DNA of 64,000 nt. It comes from Nonomuraea helvata (GTDB taxonomy: Bacteria; Actinomycetota; Actinomycetes; Streptosporangiales; Streptosporangiaceae). The stretch spans positions 496,001 through 560,000 of the forward strand of contig NZ_BAAAXV010000009.1 of assembly GCF_039535785.1 (NCBI RefSeq), read 5' to 3'. The notes below the pieces were generated by a model, which did not search any database, was not told the DNA's origin, and saw only the letters and a program-made list of their open reading frames with translations. Position 1 is the first letter of the stretch; every line of letters starts with the position of its first letter. This document shows positions 15,891 to 24,163 of this stretch, piece after piece. The position numbers and the translations under genes are program-made.

Positions 15891-15906
15891 GGCGTTGCGT
15901 GGGGGT

Positions 15907-15931
15907 GCGGGCGGCGGGGTCCGCCGCCCGC
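15907..15931. terminator. Hairpin terminator between convergent genes
   Basis: GCGGGCGGCGG (15907-15917) and CCGCCGCCCGC (15921-15931) form a perfect 11-bp stem with a 3-nt loop between the aldehyde dehydrogenase and folD stop codons. It can act in both directions. Confidence 0.8.
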
Positions 15932-15949
15932 GGAAAGGTGCCGCGTGGC

Positions 15950-16798
15950 TCAGTGGAGGCGCTCGGCGGCCTCGACCACGTTGGACAGGAGCAGGGCGCG
16001 GGTCATGGGGCCGACGCCGCCGGGGTTGGGGGTGAGGAAGCCCGCGACCTCGGCCACGTCCAGCGCGACATCACCGGCGATCTTCCCGTTCACGCGGGAG
16101 ACCCCCACGTCGAGAACGGCCGCGCCGGGCTTGACCATGTCGCGGGTGATCAGGCCGGGCACGCCTGCCGCCGCCACCACGATGTCCGCCCGGCGAACGT
16201 GGCCGGCCAGGTCCTGGGTGCCGGTGTGGCAGAGGGTCACGGTGGCGTTCTCGCTGCGGCGGGTCAGCAGGAGGCCGAGCGAGCGGCCCACCGTGATGCC
16301 GCGCCCGACCACGGCCACCTCCGCGCCCTTGATCGGCACGCCGTACTCCTGCAGGAGCAGCACGATGCCGTGCGGGGTGCACGGGAGCGGGGCGTCGACC
16401 ATGTGGACGAGGCGGCCCAGGTTGACCGGGTGGAGGCCGTCGGCGTCCTTGGCCGGGTCCATGCGCTCGAGCAGGGCCATCGTGTCGAGGTGCTTGGGGA
16501 GCGGGAGCTGGACGATGTAGCCGGTGCACTCGGGTGAGGCGTTGAGCTCGTCGACGGCCGCCTCGACCTCGGCCTGGGTGGCGGTCGCCGGAAGGTCGAC
16601 GCGGATGGAGGCGATGCCCACCTCGGCGCAGTCACGGTGCTTGCCCGCGACGTAGATCTGGCTGCCGGGGTCGTCGCCCACCAGCACGGTGCCCAGGCCG
16701 GGCGTGATGCCGCGTTCCTTGAGCGCGGCCACCCGGGCCGTGAGGTCTGCCTTGATCTTGGCGGCGGTCGCCTTGCCGTCGAGTTTCACTGCGCTCAT
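15950..16798 (-). CDS. folD: Methylene-THF dehydrogenase/methenyl-THF cyclohydrolase FolD
   Basis: The 282-aa bifunctional enzyme interconverts 5,10-methylene-, methenyl- and 10-formyl-tetrahydrofolate in the cytoplasm. Motifs: YVAGKHRDCAEVGI with the catalytic Lys53, GYIVQLPLPKHLD at about 93-105, DADGLHPVNLGRL, the NADP loop VVGRGITVGRSL, and the terminal PNPGGVGPMTRALL. I choose the ATG at 16798 (MSAVKLDGKATA), which has AAGGA seven nt upstream; the frame stays open much further upstream but only as the antisense of the mannosidase gene. It shares the upstream region with the GH38 gene and its DnaA-box-like repeats. Confidence 0.96.
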   Translation of the reverse strand: MSAVKLDGKATAAKIKADLTARVAALKERGITPGLGTVLVGDDPGSQIYVAGKHRDCAEVGIASIRVDLPATATQAEVEAAVDELNASPECTGYIVQLPLPKHLDTMALLERMDPAKDADGLHPVNLGRLVHMVDAPLPCTPHGIVLLLQEYGVPIKGAEVAVVGRGITVGRSLGLLLTRRSENATVTLCHTGTQDLAGHVRRADIVVAAAGVPGLITRDMVKPGAAVLDVGVSRVNGKIAGDVALDVAEVAGFLTPNPGGVGPMTRALLLSNVVEAAERLH

Positions 16799-16895
16799 GC
16801 CGCAATCCTTCCATGTCCCCCGGCGCCCTCGGCACGCCGCCCGACCGCGTCCGGCGTTCGCCGCGGGTGTTGCGTACGCCGGCCTCCCGGGCGAA

Positions 16896-16939
16896 GAGTT
16901 ATCCACAGACGCCAGGCAGCTAGGCCGAGTTATCCACAG
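16896..16939. promoter_or_regulatory. Pair of perfect DnaA-box sequences
   Basis: The 13-mer GAGTTATCCACAG occurs at 16896-16908 and 16927-16939 in the same orientation, each containing TTATCCACA, the classic DnaA box. The spacing is 31 bp, close to three helical turns. They lie in the divergent region between folD and the mannosidase operon, upstream of its promoter. Confidence 0.7.
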
Positions 16940-16947
16940 GCAATCGT

Positions 16948-16984
16948 TGACATCGTTGTCATTGATCTTGGAAGGGCTTAGTGT
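16948..16984 (+). promoter_or_regulatory. Promoter of the mannosidase operon with overlapping LacI-type operator
   Basis: TTGTCA (16956-16961), a 17-bp spacer and TAGTGT (16979-16984) form a housekeeping promoter. The -35 box is inside TGACATCGTTGTCA (16948-16961), a CG-centred palindrome with one mismatch in each arm pair set, the form bound by LacI-family repressors of sugar genes. Repressor identity is inferred; no LacI gene lies in the window. Confidence 0.7.
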
Positions 16985-17017
16985 TGCGGGCGCCAGCAAC
17001 ATGCTCAGGAGGTCCCC

Positions 17018-20000
17018 TTGCCTTGCCGCCTGTTGTCCGCAGAGTCGACCGATCTGTTCGTGGGCTCCCACGACGCGCCCTGCCAGGTGCTGAGAGTCAC
17101 CGTTGCCGAAGGAGAGCACGAGTCGTCGCTGGAGCTGAGCGGCGAGGGCGTGCGGCTGGCCGAGCCGGTGACCGTGCCCGCGGCCGCCGCCGTCCTCGAG
17201 GTGCCCATGGCCGTGTCCGCGCCGTCTGGCAGCACCGTGCCCTGCGTGCTCACGCTGGGCGAGGAGTCGCTGGAGGTCACGGTCACGGCCGAGGAGCCGG
17301 GCTGGACCATGTACATGGTGTCCCACTTCCACTACGACCCGGTGTGGTGGAACACGCAGGCGGCCTACACCAGCCCGTGGGAGCTGCTCTCCGGCGACGG
17401 CACCACCAGGCCGCTGTGGGAGCGAAACGCGTTCGCGCTGGTCGAGGCCCACATCGAGCTGGCGCTCCGCGACCCCGACTACCGTTTCGTGCTGGCCGAG
17501 GTCGACTATCTCAAGCCGTTCTTCGACACCCATCCCGAGCGGCGGGCCGACCTGCGCGCCCTCATGGCCGAGGGCAGGGTCGAGCTGATCGGCGGCACTT
17601 ACAACGAGCCCAACACCAACCTGACCGGTGCCGAGACGACGATCCGCAACCTCGTCTACGGCATCGGCTACCAGCGCGACATCCTGGGCGGCGATCCGCG
17701 CACCGCGTGGCAGCTCGACGTGTTCGGCCACGACCCGCAGTTCCCGGGCTACCTGGCGGCGGCCGGGCTGACCGGCAGCGCGTGGGCGCGCGGCCCCTTC
17801 CACCAGTGGGGCCCGATCGGCAAGAACTTCAAGCAGGCCAAGAACGACGCCGCGCTGATGCAGTTCCCGAGCGAGTTCGAGTGGATCTCGCCGTCCGGCC
17901 AGGGGGTGCTGACCCACTACATGCCCGGCCACTACTCCGCGGGCTGGTGGATGGACTCCTCGCCGTCCCTGGAGGAGGCCTGCCAGGCGGTCTACGGCCT
18001 CTACCGCTCGCTCAAGCCGGTGGCCGCGACCAAGAACATCCTGCTCCCCGTCGGCACCGACTACACCCCGCCCAACAAGTGGGTCACCGACATCCACCGC
18101 ACGTGGGCGAGCCGCTATGTCTGGCCCAGGTTCGTCTGCGCCACTCCTCGAGACTTCCTCGACGCCGTCCGCGCCGACCTGTCGTCATTCAGCCCCCAGA
18201 CCCGCGACATGAACCCCGTCTACACCGGCAAGGACGTGTCGTACATCGACACCAAGCAGGCCCAGCGCGCCGCCGAGGTGGCCGCCCTGGACGCCGAGCG
18301 GCTGTCGACGTTCGCGAGCCTGCTCGGGCTCGGCCGTTATCCGCACACGGCGCTCGACAAGGTGTGGCGCCAGCTGGCCTACGGCGCGCACCACGACGCG
18401 ATCACCGGCTCGGAGTCCGACCAGGTCTACATCGACCTGCTGACCGGCTGGCGAGAGGCGTACGACCTGGCCACGACCGCCCGGGACAACGCACTCAGCG
18501 CCCTGACGGGCCGGATCGGCGTGGACGCGGCGAGCGTGGTGGTGACCAACACGCTCCCCTTCGCCCGCGACGGCCTGGTCCGCGTGCGCCTGCCGGCCGG
18601 GCAGACCCTGGCCGATCCCTCGGGCGCCCATGTCCCCGCCGTCCGGGAGCACGGCACGCTGACGTTCCTGGCCCGCGACGTTCCGTCCATGGGCTGGCGT
18701 ACGTACCGGATCGTGAACGGCTCCGCCGCCACCTGGCACCCGACCGCCGACCCGACCGGTGGCCCGATCACCATCGAGAACGACCGATGGCAGGTCACGG
18801 CCGATCCCGCCCGAGGCGGCGCGCTGACCTCGATCCTCGACCGATCCACGGGGCGCGAACTCCTCACCGGGCCCGGCAACGAGCTCCGCCTGTACGACGA
18901 ATACCCCCAGCACCCGGACATGGGCGAGGGCCCCTGGCACCTCATCCCCACGGGCCGGGTCGTGGGCTCCGCGGACACGCACGCCGCGACCGCACGCGCC
19001 GACGCCGGCCCGACAGGCCGGCGCCTGACCGTCACCGGGCAGGTCGGCGAGATCGCCTACGAGCAGACCGTCACCTTGCCGGCCGGCTCCGACCGGATCG
19101 AGTTCACCACCCGCGTGCTCGACCACACCGGCGCCGACCGCCTGCTCCGCGTCCGCTTCCCGGCCCACGTGGAAGGGGCGCTGCCGGTGTCCGACGTCTC
19201 GGGCGCCGTGGTGGGGCGCGGCTTCGCGCTCCCCGACGTGGACTCGGCCGAGCACCCGTGGACGCTCGACAACCCGGCCAACACCTGGTTCGGCCTGTCG
19301 GCCACGGCGAAGGTCGACCTCGGCGAAGCGGGCGCCCGCGCGTTGGGCGTGGCCGAGGTCGTGGTGCCCACCCTGGAGGACGCCCCGGAGGCCCGTGACC
19401 TGGTGGTGGCCCTGGCCCGCGTGGGCGTGACCGCCACCACGTCCTCCGCCCCAGGCACGAGGTACGGCTGGCTCGACGTCGACTCTAACCTTCCGGACGT
19501 ACGCATCGTCCTCGGCGGCCCCGACACCAATCCGCTGGCCGCCGAGATCCTCTCCCGGGCGGACCCGGTCTACCTGGACGCCCTGAAGTCCGGCGAGTCC
19601 CGGGTGTGGATCCCGGCCGAACACCCGCTCCCGGCGGTCTGGCAACCGAGCGCCGACCTACGTGACGTACGCGCCCTCCCGGCCCTGATCGTCGCAGGCC
19701 CGATCGCCGACCTCGTGACGGACCTGGACGACGCGACGATCGAAGCGGTGTGCCCCCTGGGCACGGAGCACCTCGACGACCGCACGGTCGCCCTGCTCGC
19801 CTACGGCCTGCCCGGCTTCGCGGTCGACCCATCGGGCGCGCTGCACCTGTCGTTGATGCGCTCCTGCACGGGCTGGCCGTCCGGCATCTGGCTGGACCCA
19901 CCTCACCGCACGACGCCGGACGGCTCGGGCTTCCAGCTCCAGCACTGGACGCACGAGTTCTCGTACGCCCTGGTCGGCGGCGAGGGCGACTGGCGAGCCC

Positions 20001-21217
20001 AGCGACTCCCCGCCAGGGCTCAGGAGCACATCACTCCTCTGCTCCCCCGCACCCTCACGACGCCCCAGGCCGGCGACCTCCCCCAGACCCACTCCCTCCT
20101 GACCATCACCCCCGCCCGGGACGTCCTCCTGGGCACCCTCAAAGCCACCGGCAATCCCCACGCCCACGGCCACACCACCGGGCCCGACCAAGGCGTGACG
20201 ATCCGCCTGGTCGAAGCCACCGGCCTGGGGTCCACAGCGGAGATCAGCTCCCCGCTCCTCCCTCTGCACTCCTTGACGCACTCCAACCTTCTGGAGCACC
20301 GCGGCGCCCCGGTCACGAGCCTCCGTCTGACCGGCTCCGAGATCGCCACCTACCTGACCACCACAGACGGGGGCACTCCGATGGAATCCGGCACCGCGCC
20401 TCCCGAGCTCGGCCCCACCGCGGAGCAGGCCCAGCCGGTCTTCACCCGCTACTGGCTCCACAACAAGGGCCCGGCTCCGCTCGGCTACCTGCCGATCTCT
20501 CTTGCGATCAGTCCCGGCCTGGTCACGCCGTCGGGCGAAGAGCCCTTCGAGGTGGACGTGGTGCTCTCCTCCCACCTGACGAACGATGCCCACGAGGGCC
20601 TGGTCACCCTCCACGTCCCGGAAGGCTGGACCGCCTCCCCGGCCCAACGCGCCTTCCGTCTGCCGCCGGGCGGCCACCTCCGCTTCCCGGTCACGGTGAC
20701 TCCGTCGGCCTCTTCCGGAAACGCCCACCCTGCCACGGGCCTGCACTTCGTCTCCGCCCGGACCTCGGCAGGCGGCCAGGTCATCGAAGACGTCACCACA
20801 GTGGCACTCAACCCCACCCCCGAGCTTCCGAGCCAGGGCACACCCGATGCCTCCACCAGGGCCGACCGCGGCACCAAGTCCGCCGAGGGCCGCCCCACAG
20901 GGCTGTCCGTCTCCCCCGTCACCGACGCCCTCGCTCTCCGTACCGGCACCAGCACCTCCCTCGTCCTGAGGCTCACCAACACCACCTCCGATGAGATCCG
21001 CGGCGAGTCCCAGCTCGCCTCGCCCTGGGGGACGTGGCACCTGCTCCCCGAGGTCATCCAGGGCTTCACGGTCGCAGCAGGCGAAACGGTGGACGTGTCG
21101 TTCCGGGTGGAGGTCCCCGAGGACGCGCCTGAAGGCCACGCCTGGGCCCTGGCCAAGGTCATGTGGTTCGGCCGCTGCCAGTACAGCCCGGCGATCCGAC
21201 TGGAGGTGACCCGATGA
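17018..21217 (+). CDS. GH38 alpha-mannosidase
   Basis: The 1399-aa product cleaves alpha-mannosides by a zinc-dependent retaining mechanism. Catalytic elements: HFHYDPVWW at about 103-111 (zinc His and Asp), WQLDVFGHDPQFP with the nucleophile Asp234, and GAHHDAITG at about 460 (zinc His). Residues 1-95 form an extra N-terminal beta domain, 480-1050 the GH38 middle and beta-sandwich domains, and the last 250 residues contain Ig-like (NEW3-type) segments after a Thr/Ser-rich linker. No signal peptide is visible despite this exported-looking tail. Start is TTG at 17018 with AGGAGG 5 nt upstream. It overlaps the next gene by 4 nt and opens a three-gene operon with a ROK kinase. Confidence 0.93.
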   Translation: MPCRLLSAESTDLFVGSHDAPCQVLRVTVAEGEHESSLELSGEGVRLAEPVTVPAAAAVLEVPMAVSAPSGSTVPCVLTLGEESLEVTVTAEEPGWTMYMVSHFHYDPVWWNTQAAYTSPWELLSGDGTTRPLWERNAFALVEAHIELALRDPDYRFVLAEVDYLKPFFDTHPERRADLRALMAEGRVELIGGTYNEPNTNLTGAETTIRNLVYGIGYQRDILGGDPRTAWQLDVFGHDPQFPGYLAAAGLTGSAWARGPFHQWGPIGKNFKQAKNDAALMQFPSEFEWISPSGQGVLTHYMPGHYSAGWWMDSSPSLEEACQAVYGLYRSLKPVAATKNILLPVGTDYTPPNKWVTDIHRTWASRYVWPRFVCATPRDFLDAVRADLSSFSPQTRDMNPVYTGKDVSYIDTKQAQRAAEVAALDAERLSTFASLLGLGRYPHTALDKVWRQLAYGAHHDAITGSESDQVYIDLLTGWREAYDLATTARDNALSALTGRIGVDAASVVVTNTLPFARDGLVRVRLPAGQTLADPSGAHVPAVREHGTLTFLARDVPSMGWRTYRIVNGSAATWHPTADPTGGPITIENDRWQVTADPARGGALTSILDRSTGRELLTGPGNELRLYDEYPQHPDMGEGPWHLIPTGRVVGSADTHAATARADAGPTGRRLTVTGQVGEIAYEQTVTLPAGSDRIEFTTRVLDHTGADRLLRVRFPAHVEGALPVSDVSGAVVGRGFALPDVDSAEHPWTLDNPANTWFGLSATAKVDLGEAGARALGVAEVVVPTLEDAPEARDLVVALARVGVTATTSSAPGTRYGWLDVDSNLPDVRIVLGGPDTNPLAAEILSRADPVYLDALKSGESRVWIPAEHPLPAVWQPSADLRDVRALPALIVAGPIADLVTDLDDATIEAVCPLGTEHLDDRTVALLAYGLPGFAVDPSGALHLSLMRSCTGWPSGIWLDPPHRTTPDGSGFQLQHWTHEFSYALVGGEGDWRAQRLPARAQEHITPLLPRTLTTPQAGDLPQTHSLLTITPARDVLLGTLKATGNPHAHGHTTGPDQGVTIRLVEATGLGSTAEISSPLLPLHSLTHSNLLEHRGAPVTSLRLTGSEIATYLTTTDGGTPMESGTAPPELGPTAEQAQPVFTRYWLHNKGPAPLGYLPISLAISPGLVTPSGEEPFEVDVVLSSHLTNDAHEGLVTLHVPEGWTASPAQRAFRLPPGGHLRFPVTVTPSASSGNAHPATGLHFVSARTSAGGQVIEDVTTVALNPTPELPSQGTPDASTRADRGTKSAEGRPTGLSVSPVTDALALRTGTSTSLVLRLTNTTSDEIRGESQLASPWGTWHLLPEVIQGFTVAAGETVDVSFRVEVPEDAPEGHAWALAKVMWFGRCQYSPAIRLEVTR

Positions 21218-22101
21218 CGACCCGCGTGCAGCGTCTGGAAGGCGGCCGGGCTTGGGGCGGGCCGGTGGCGGAGGGCGTGCGTCCGGCTGCCACGGGGGCG
21301 GCCTCGGCGCCCGGCATCGGGGCGGTGGCCGGGTGGGTCGACGGCCGTCCGATCCCCCGCGAGCGGCTCGAACGACGCCTCGCCGACCTGCGCGACGGTC
21401 CCTTCCGCGCGACGCTGCCCGTGCCCGGCAGCTCGGAAGACCGTCAACTCGCCAGATGGCTGACCCAGGTCATCCTCACGGAGGCGCTGTGCGAAGCGGT
21501 GGCAGCGGATCTGGGGCTCGATCCGGTGGAGGCCGAGCCGTTCGACGGCGTGGCGGCCGTCGAACTGGGCTCCATCAACACCGCCGCGTACAACGGCAAT
21601 CCGTGGGTGCGTGCCGTGTTCGAGCACGTCACCGCCGATGTGGCAGCCCCACCGGAATGGCGGTCCATCGCCCGCGTCGAGCGTTCCCCGCAGTACCTCA
21701 TCCGGCACCGCCTCTTCCCGGATCAGTCGAGCGCCCAGCGCGCGACGCCCGACGCCCTCGACCCGCTCGGCCCGGCGGCCTCGCTCGACTTCCTTCCTAC
21801 GGCGATAGCCGAAGCGCTCCAGCGCCATCCACACGGCACTCTGGTAGGCCCCGTACAGGATGCCTTGGGCTGGCATGTCGCCATCGTCACCCCCGTCAAA
21901 GAGCGAGGAGCCGCCCTTCGGCCACCACCAACCGCCATCCCACCCCGGCAAGACCGGAGTGGAGCGACGCTGCTGGATGCCGCGCGGCGGAGGGCCTTCG
22001 CGCGCCGGCTGGATGACATGCGCGCCAAGAAGGTCGAACTCGTGCCCGGACTCGAACACCCTGGCGATCCCCGCCAGCCCGACAACCACCACAAACATTG
22101 A
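21214..22101 (+). CDS. Parvulin-like (PpiC/SurA-type) protein of unknown role
   Basis: The 295-aa product starts at an ATG overlapping the mannosidase stop (ATGA). Its middle begins VAGWVDGRPIPRERLERRLA, like the SurA/PpiC N-terminal helical region, and the segment near 235 (HGTLVGPVQDALGWHVAIV) resembles the end of a parvulin rotamase domain (the usual GPVxxxFGWHV). The core rotamase part between looks shortened, so isomerase activity is doubtful. There is no signal peptide or lipobox. Tight coupling on both sides (1-nt overlap with the ROK gene) indicates a function with the mannosidase, perhaps in folding; this is inference. Confidence 0.6.
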   Translation: MTTRVQRLEGGRAWGGPVAEGVRPAATGAASAPGIGAVAGWVDGRPIPRERLERRLADLRDGPFRATLPVPGSSEDRQLARWLTQVILTEALCEAVAADLGLDPVEAEPFDGVAAVELGSINTAAYNGNPWVRAVFEHVTADVAAPPEWRSIARVERSPQYLIRHRLFPDQSSAQRATPDALDPLGPAASLDFLPTAIAEALQRHPHGTLVGPVQDALGWHVAIVTPVKERGAALRPPPTAIPPRQDRSGATLLDAARRRAFARRLDDMRAKKVELVPGLEHPGDPRQPDNHHKH

Positions 22102-23027
22102 TGAACTACGTACTTGCCATTGACATCGGAGGAACCAAGCTCGCCGCCGCACTGGTGGACGAAGAGGGTTCCGTATTGCGTTCCGGTACGCGGCCCACGC
22201 CACGTACGGACGTCATGTCCGCCCTGACCGCGCTCATCGCGGAAGTGACCGAGGACGGCCCGCCACCGGAGGCCGTCGGGATCGGCTGCGCCGGACCGCT
22301 GGATCTGACCGCCGGGACGGTGAGCCCGGTGAACATGCCCAGTTGGCGCGGCTTCCCCCTGCGCGAGGAGGTGCGGAGGCTGACGGGGCTGCCCACCGTC
22401 CTCGCGGGCGACGCGCAGTGCTTCGCACTCGGGGAGCACTGGCTGGGGGCGGGCCGAGACAGCAGCTCGCTGCTCGGGATCGTGGTGTCCACCGGGATCG
22501 GCGGCGGGCTGGTGATCGACGGCAGGCCGCTGCTGGGGACGACCGGGAACGCGGGGCACGTCGGTCACATGTCCATCGATCCCTATGGCGAGCGGTGCGA
22601 GTGTGGCGGCCGGGGCTGCGTCGAGCGCTACTCCAGCGGCCCCAACCTCGCCCGCTGGGCCCTCGACAACGGCTGGTCGCCCTCCTCAGGCCAAGCGGAT
22701 GAGAAGGCGGACGCGCGAGCACTCGCCAGAGACGCCGCAGCAGGCGATCCGATCGCGGTGGCGGCGTTCGAACGCGGCGCGCGGGCGCTGGCCGGGATGA
22801 TCGCCTCCACGGCGGCCGCAGTAGAGATCACCACGGTGGTCGTCGGTGGTGGCGTGTCGGCGGCGGGAAAGGTGCTGTTCGACCCGCTGGAGCGCATGCT
22901 TGACGACGTATCAGGGCTGGCGTTCGTCCGGGCGGTACGCGTCCACCAGAGCACCCTGGGCGTGCACGCGGCCCTGGCGGGAGCGGCCCGGTTAGCCTGG
23001 CAGCGCACGCCGGCGGCCCCCTGGTGA
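22101..23027 (+). CDS. ROK-family sugar kinase
   Basis: The 308-aa product has the ATP loop AIDIGGTKLAAAL at about 6-18, the sugar-site ENGD-like region around GDAQCFALGEHW, STGIGGGLVIDG, and the ROK zinc motif CECGGRGCVE at about 168-177 preceded by GHMSIDP. There is no N-terminal helix-turn-helix, so this is a kinase rather than a ROK repressor. In an operon with an alpha-mannosidase it would phosphorylate released mannose or a related hexose. The ATG at 22101 shares its A with the preceding stop. A TTG directly before it is an unlikely alternative. Confidence 0.9.
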   Translation: MNYVLAIDIGGTKLAAALVDEEGSVLRSGTRPTPRTDVMSALTALIAEVTEDGPPPEAVGIGCAGPLDLTAGTVSPVNMPSWRGFPLREEVRRLTGLPTVLAGDAQCFALGEHWLGAGRDSSSLLGIVVSTGIGGGLVIDGRPLLGTTGNAGHVGHMSIDPYGERCECGGRGCVERYSSGPNLARWALDNGWSPSSGQADEKADARALARDAAAGDPIAVAAFERGARALAGMIASTAAAVEITTVVVGGGVSAAGKVLFDPLERMLDDVSGLAFVRAVRVHQSTLGVHAALAGAARLAWQRTPAAPW

Positions 23028-23087
23028 TGTGACCGGACGGCGGGGCCCGCGACCTCGTGCACCCCGCCGCCGACGTCGGGCGTCGCC

Positions 23088-23354
23088 GTGACCAGCCTCA
23101 TCTTCGGGATCATCGGACTCTTCGGGAGCTGGTGCCTGTTCGGCTTCCCGTCCATCGTGGCCGTCGTCCTGGGCCATGTGGCCACCACGAAGACCAAACG
23201 TGGCCTCAGGGCCGGGCACGGCCTGGCGGTGGGCGGACTCGTCCTCGGATACATCGTGCTCGTTCCGGCACTCATCGTCTCCGGGGTCATCCTCACGCAC
23301 CCGGTGACGCTGGCTCAATGGCTCAACGACTTTTTCGATGGTTTGTCTGGCTGA
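23088..23354 (+). CDS. DUF4190-like membrane protein, probably 5'-truncated
   Basis: The 88-aa frame has the DUF4190 pattern: two hydrophobic segments (about 3-24 and 43-65) with VVLGHVATTKTKRG between and GHGLAVGGLVLGY. The upstream codons in frame (PPPTSGVAVTSLIFG) still look like the family's N-terminus, but no start codon occurs before the ROK stop at 23027 and the GTG at 23088 lacks a Shine-Dalgarno and falls inside the first helix. I think the original 5' end has been lost, although use of the GTG cannot be excluded. Function of the family is unknown. Confidence 0.55.
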   Translation: MTSLIFGIIGLFGSWCLFGFPSIVAVVLGHVATTKTKRGLRAGHGLAVGGLVLGYIVLVPALIVSGVILTHPVTLAQWLNDFFDGLSG

Positions 23355-23489
23355 CGAGCCCTATGGAGCCTTTCGGCCACCGCTACTCCTAAAGATCAAT
23401 TTCTTCCCCATGCGGGATCCATGCAGGATCCATGCGCACGGCTGCCACGCTGCTGCCAAATCCCATCTCAGAGATTGGCTGATGCGGCG

Positions 23490-23606
23490 ATGAGGCCACG
23501 ACTCAAAGGCATCGCCTGGGAGCGGGTCGGGGATGTGCTGCGGTTGGTGTACGACCCACGCGACCAGCTGATTCTGACCGACCCCGACGGGACGGTGGAG
23601 AGGTGA
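23490..23606 (+). pseudogene. Short N-terminal remnant, possibly ThiF/TOMM-type protein
   Basis: The 38 codons read MRPRLKGIAWERVGDVLRLV then YDPRDQLILTDPDGTVER and stop. The text looks like the docking N-terminus of actinobacterial E1-like (ThiF/TOMM cyclodehydratase-type) proteins, but the rest is absent. I regard it as a gene fragment; family assignment is weak. A duplicated GGATCCATGC lies just upstream near 23409-23432. Confidence 0.35.
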
Positions 23607-23676
23607 ACCCGGGCGTCAGCGCGTGCCGCGCCTGCGCCGGGCCGGCGGACTCCTCTGAGGGTGCGGTCCCCGTAAG

Positions 23677-23877
23677 TTACTCGCGCTCGAGGGCCTGCGC
23701 TTCGCGGCGCTCGATGATCCGGCGGGTGAACGGGATGATCTCGACGACGCGGCTGCCGAGATAGGCACCGATGAAGGCGAGCACCAGGAGGACGGCGGGG
23801 CTGGTGGCGATGCCGTTCATGGTGACGAATGCGCGCAGGATCGGCTCGAGCAAGGCGAACTCCGTGAGGATCGGCAA
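23677..23877 (-). CDS. Small membrane protein of unknown function (66 aa)
   Basis: One clear hydrophobic segment (AVLLVLAFIGAYLGSRVV, about 28-45) is followed by a charged C-terminal helix (TRRIIERREAQALERE). The N-terminal third is mildly hydrophobic. The first possible start is TTG at 23877 without a good ribosome site; an internal ATG (MNGIATSP) is also possible. It lies in a region of gene fragments, so whether it is expressed is uncertain. I do not recognise a family. Confidence 0.4.
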   Translation of the reverse strand: MPILTEFALLEPILRAFVTMNGIATSPAVLLVLAFIGAYLGSRVVEIIPFTRRIIERREAQALERE

Positions 23878-24163
23878 GATGGGGGAGCATCAGGCTAACC
23901 GCATCCCGCGGATGCTCGGCCCCGAAACCGGACACGGCACGCCCAGGGATGCCCGCGTCCGGTGGTCCGAGTCCACGCCGACGGGCCACTCGTCCTCAGG
24001 CGGTCTCCGCAGCGGGCAGCCCGGCCGCCCCTGTAACCGGCGGCTCGGCCGTCACGCAGCCGGCGGCCCTGATCCCATGTGATGGGTGGGCCGAGAGCTG
24101 CCGTGGTAGCGGTCCGAGCGCGCTCGTGGGGGCGGTCCGGGTGGCCTCTGGACGGGTCGAGGA
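23878..24163. other. Intergenic region upstream of the purH 3' end
   Basis: No gene is supported in these 286 bases. The only structure seen is GAGCATC (23885-23891) with GATGCTC (23911-23917), a 7-bp inverted repeat with a 19-nt gap, near the start of the small membrane gene. Confidence 0.4.

Noticed and set aside
16891..16940. A replication origin
   Set aside because: Only two DnaA boxes, no dnaA/dnaN genes and no box cluster; a regulatory or titration site is more likely.
16799..18097. Upstream extension of the folD frame to 715 codons
   Set aside because: The extension is antisense to the mannosidase gene; FolD proteins start at MSAVKLDGK and a Shine-Dalgarno lies just before it.
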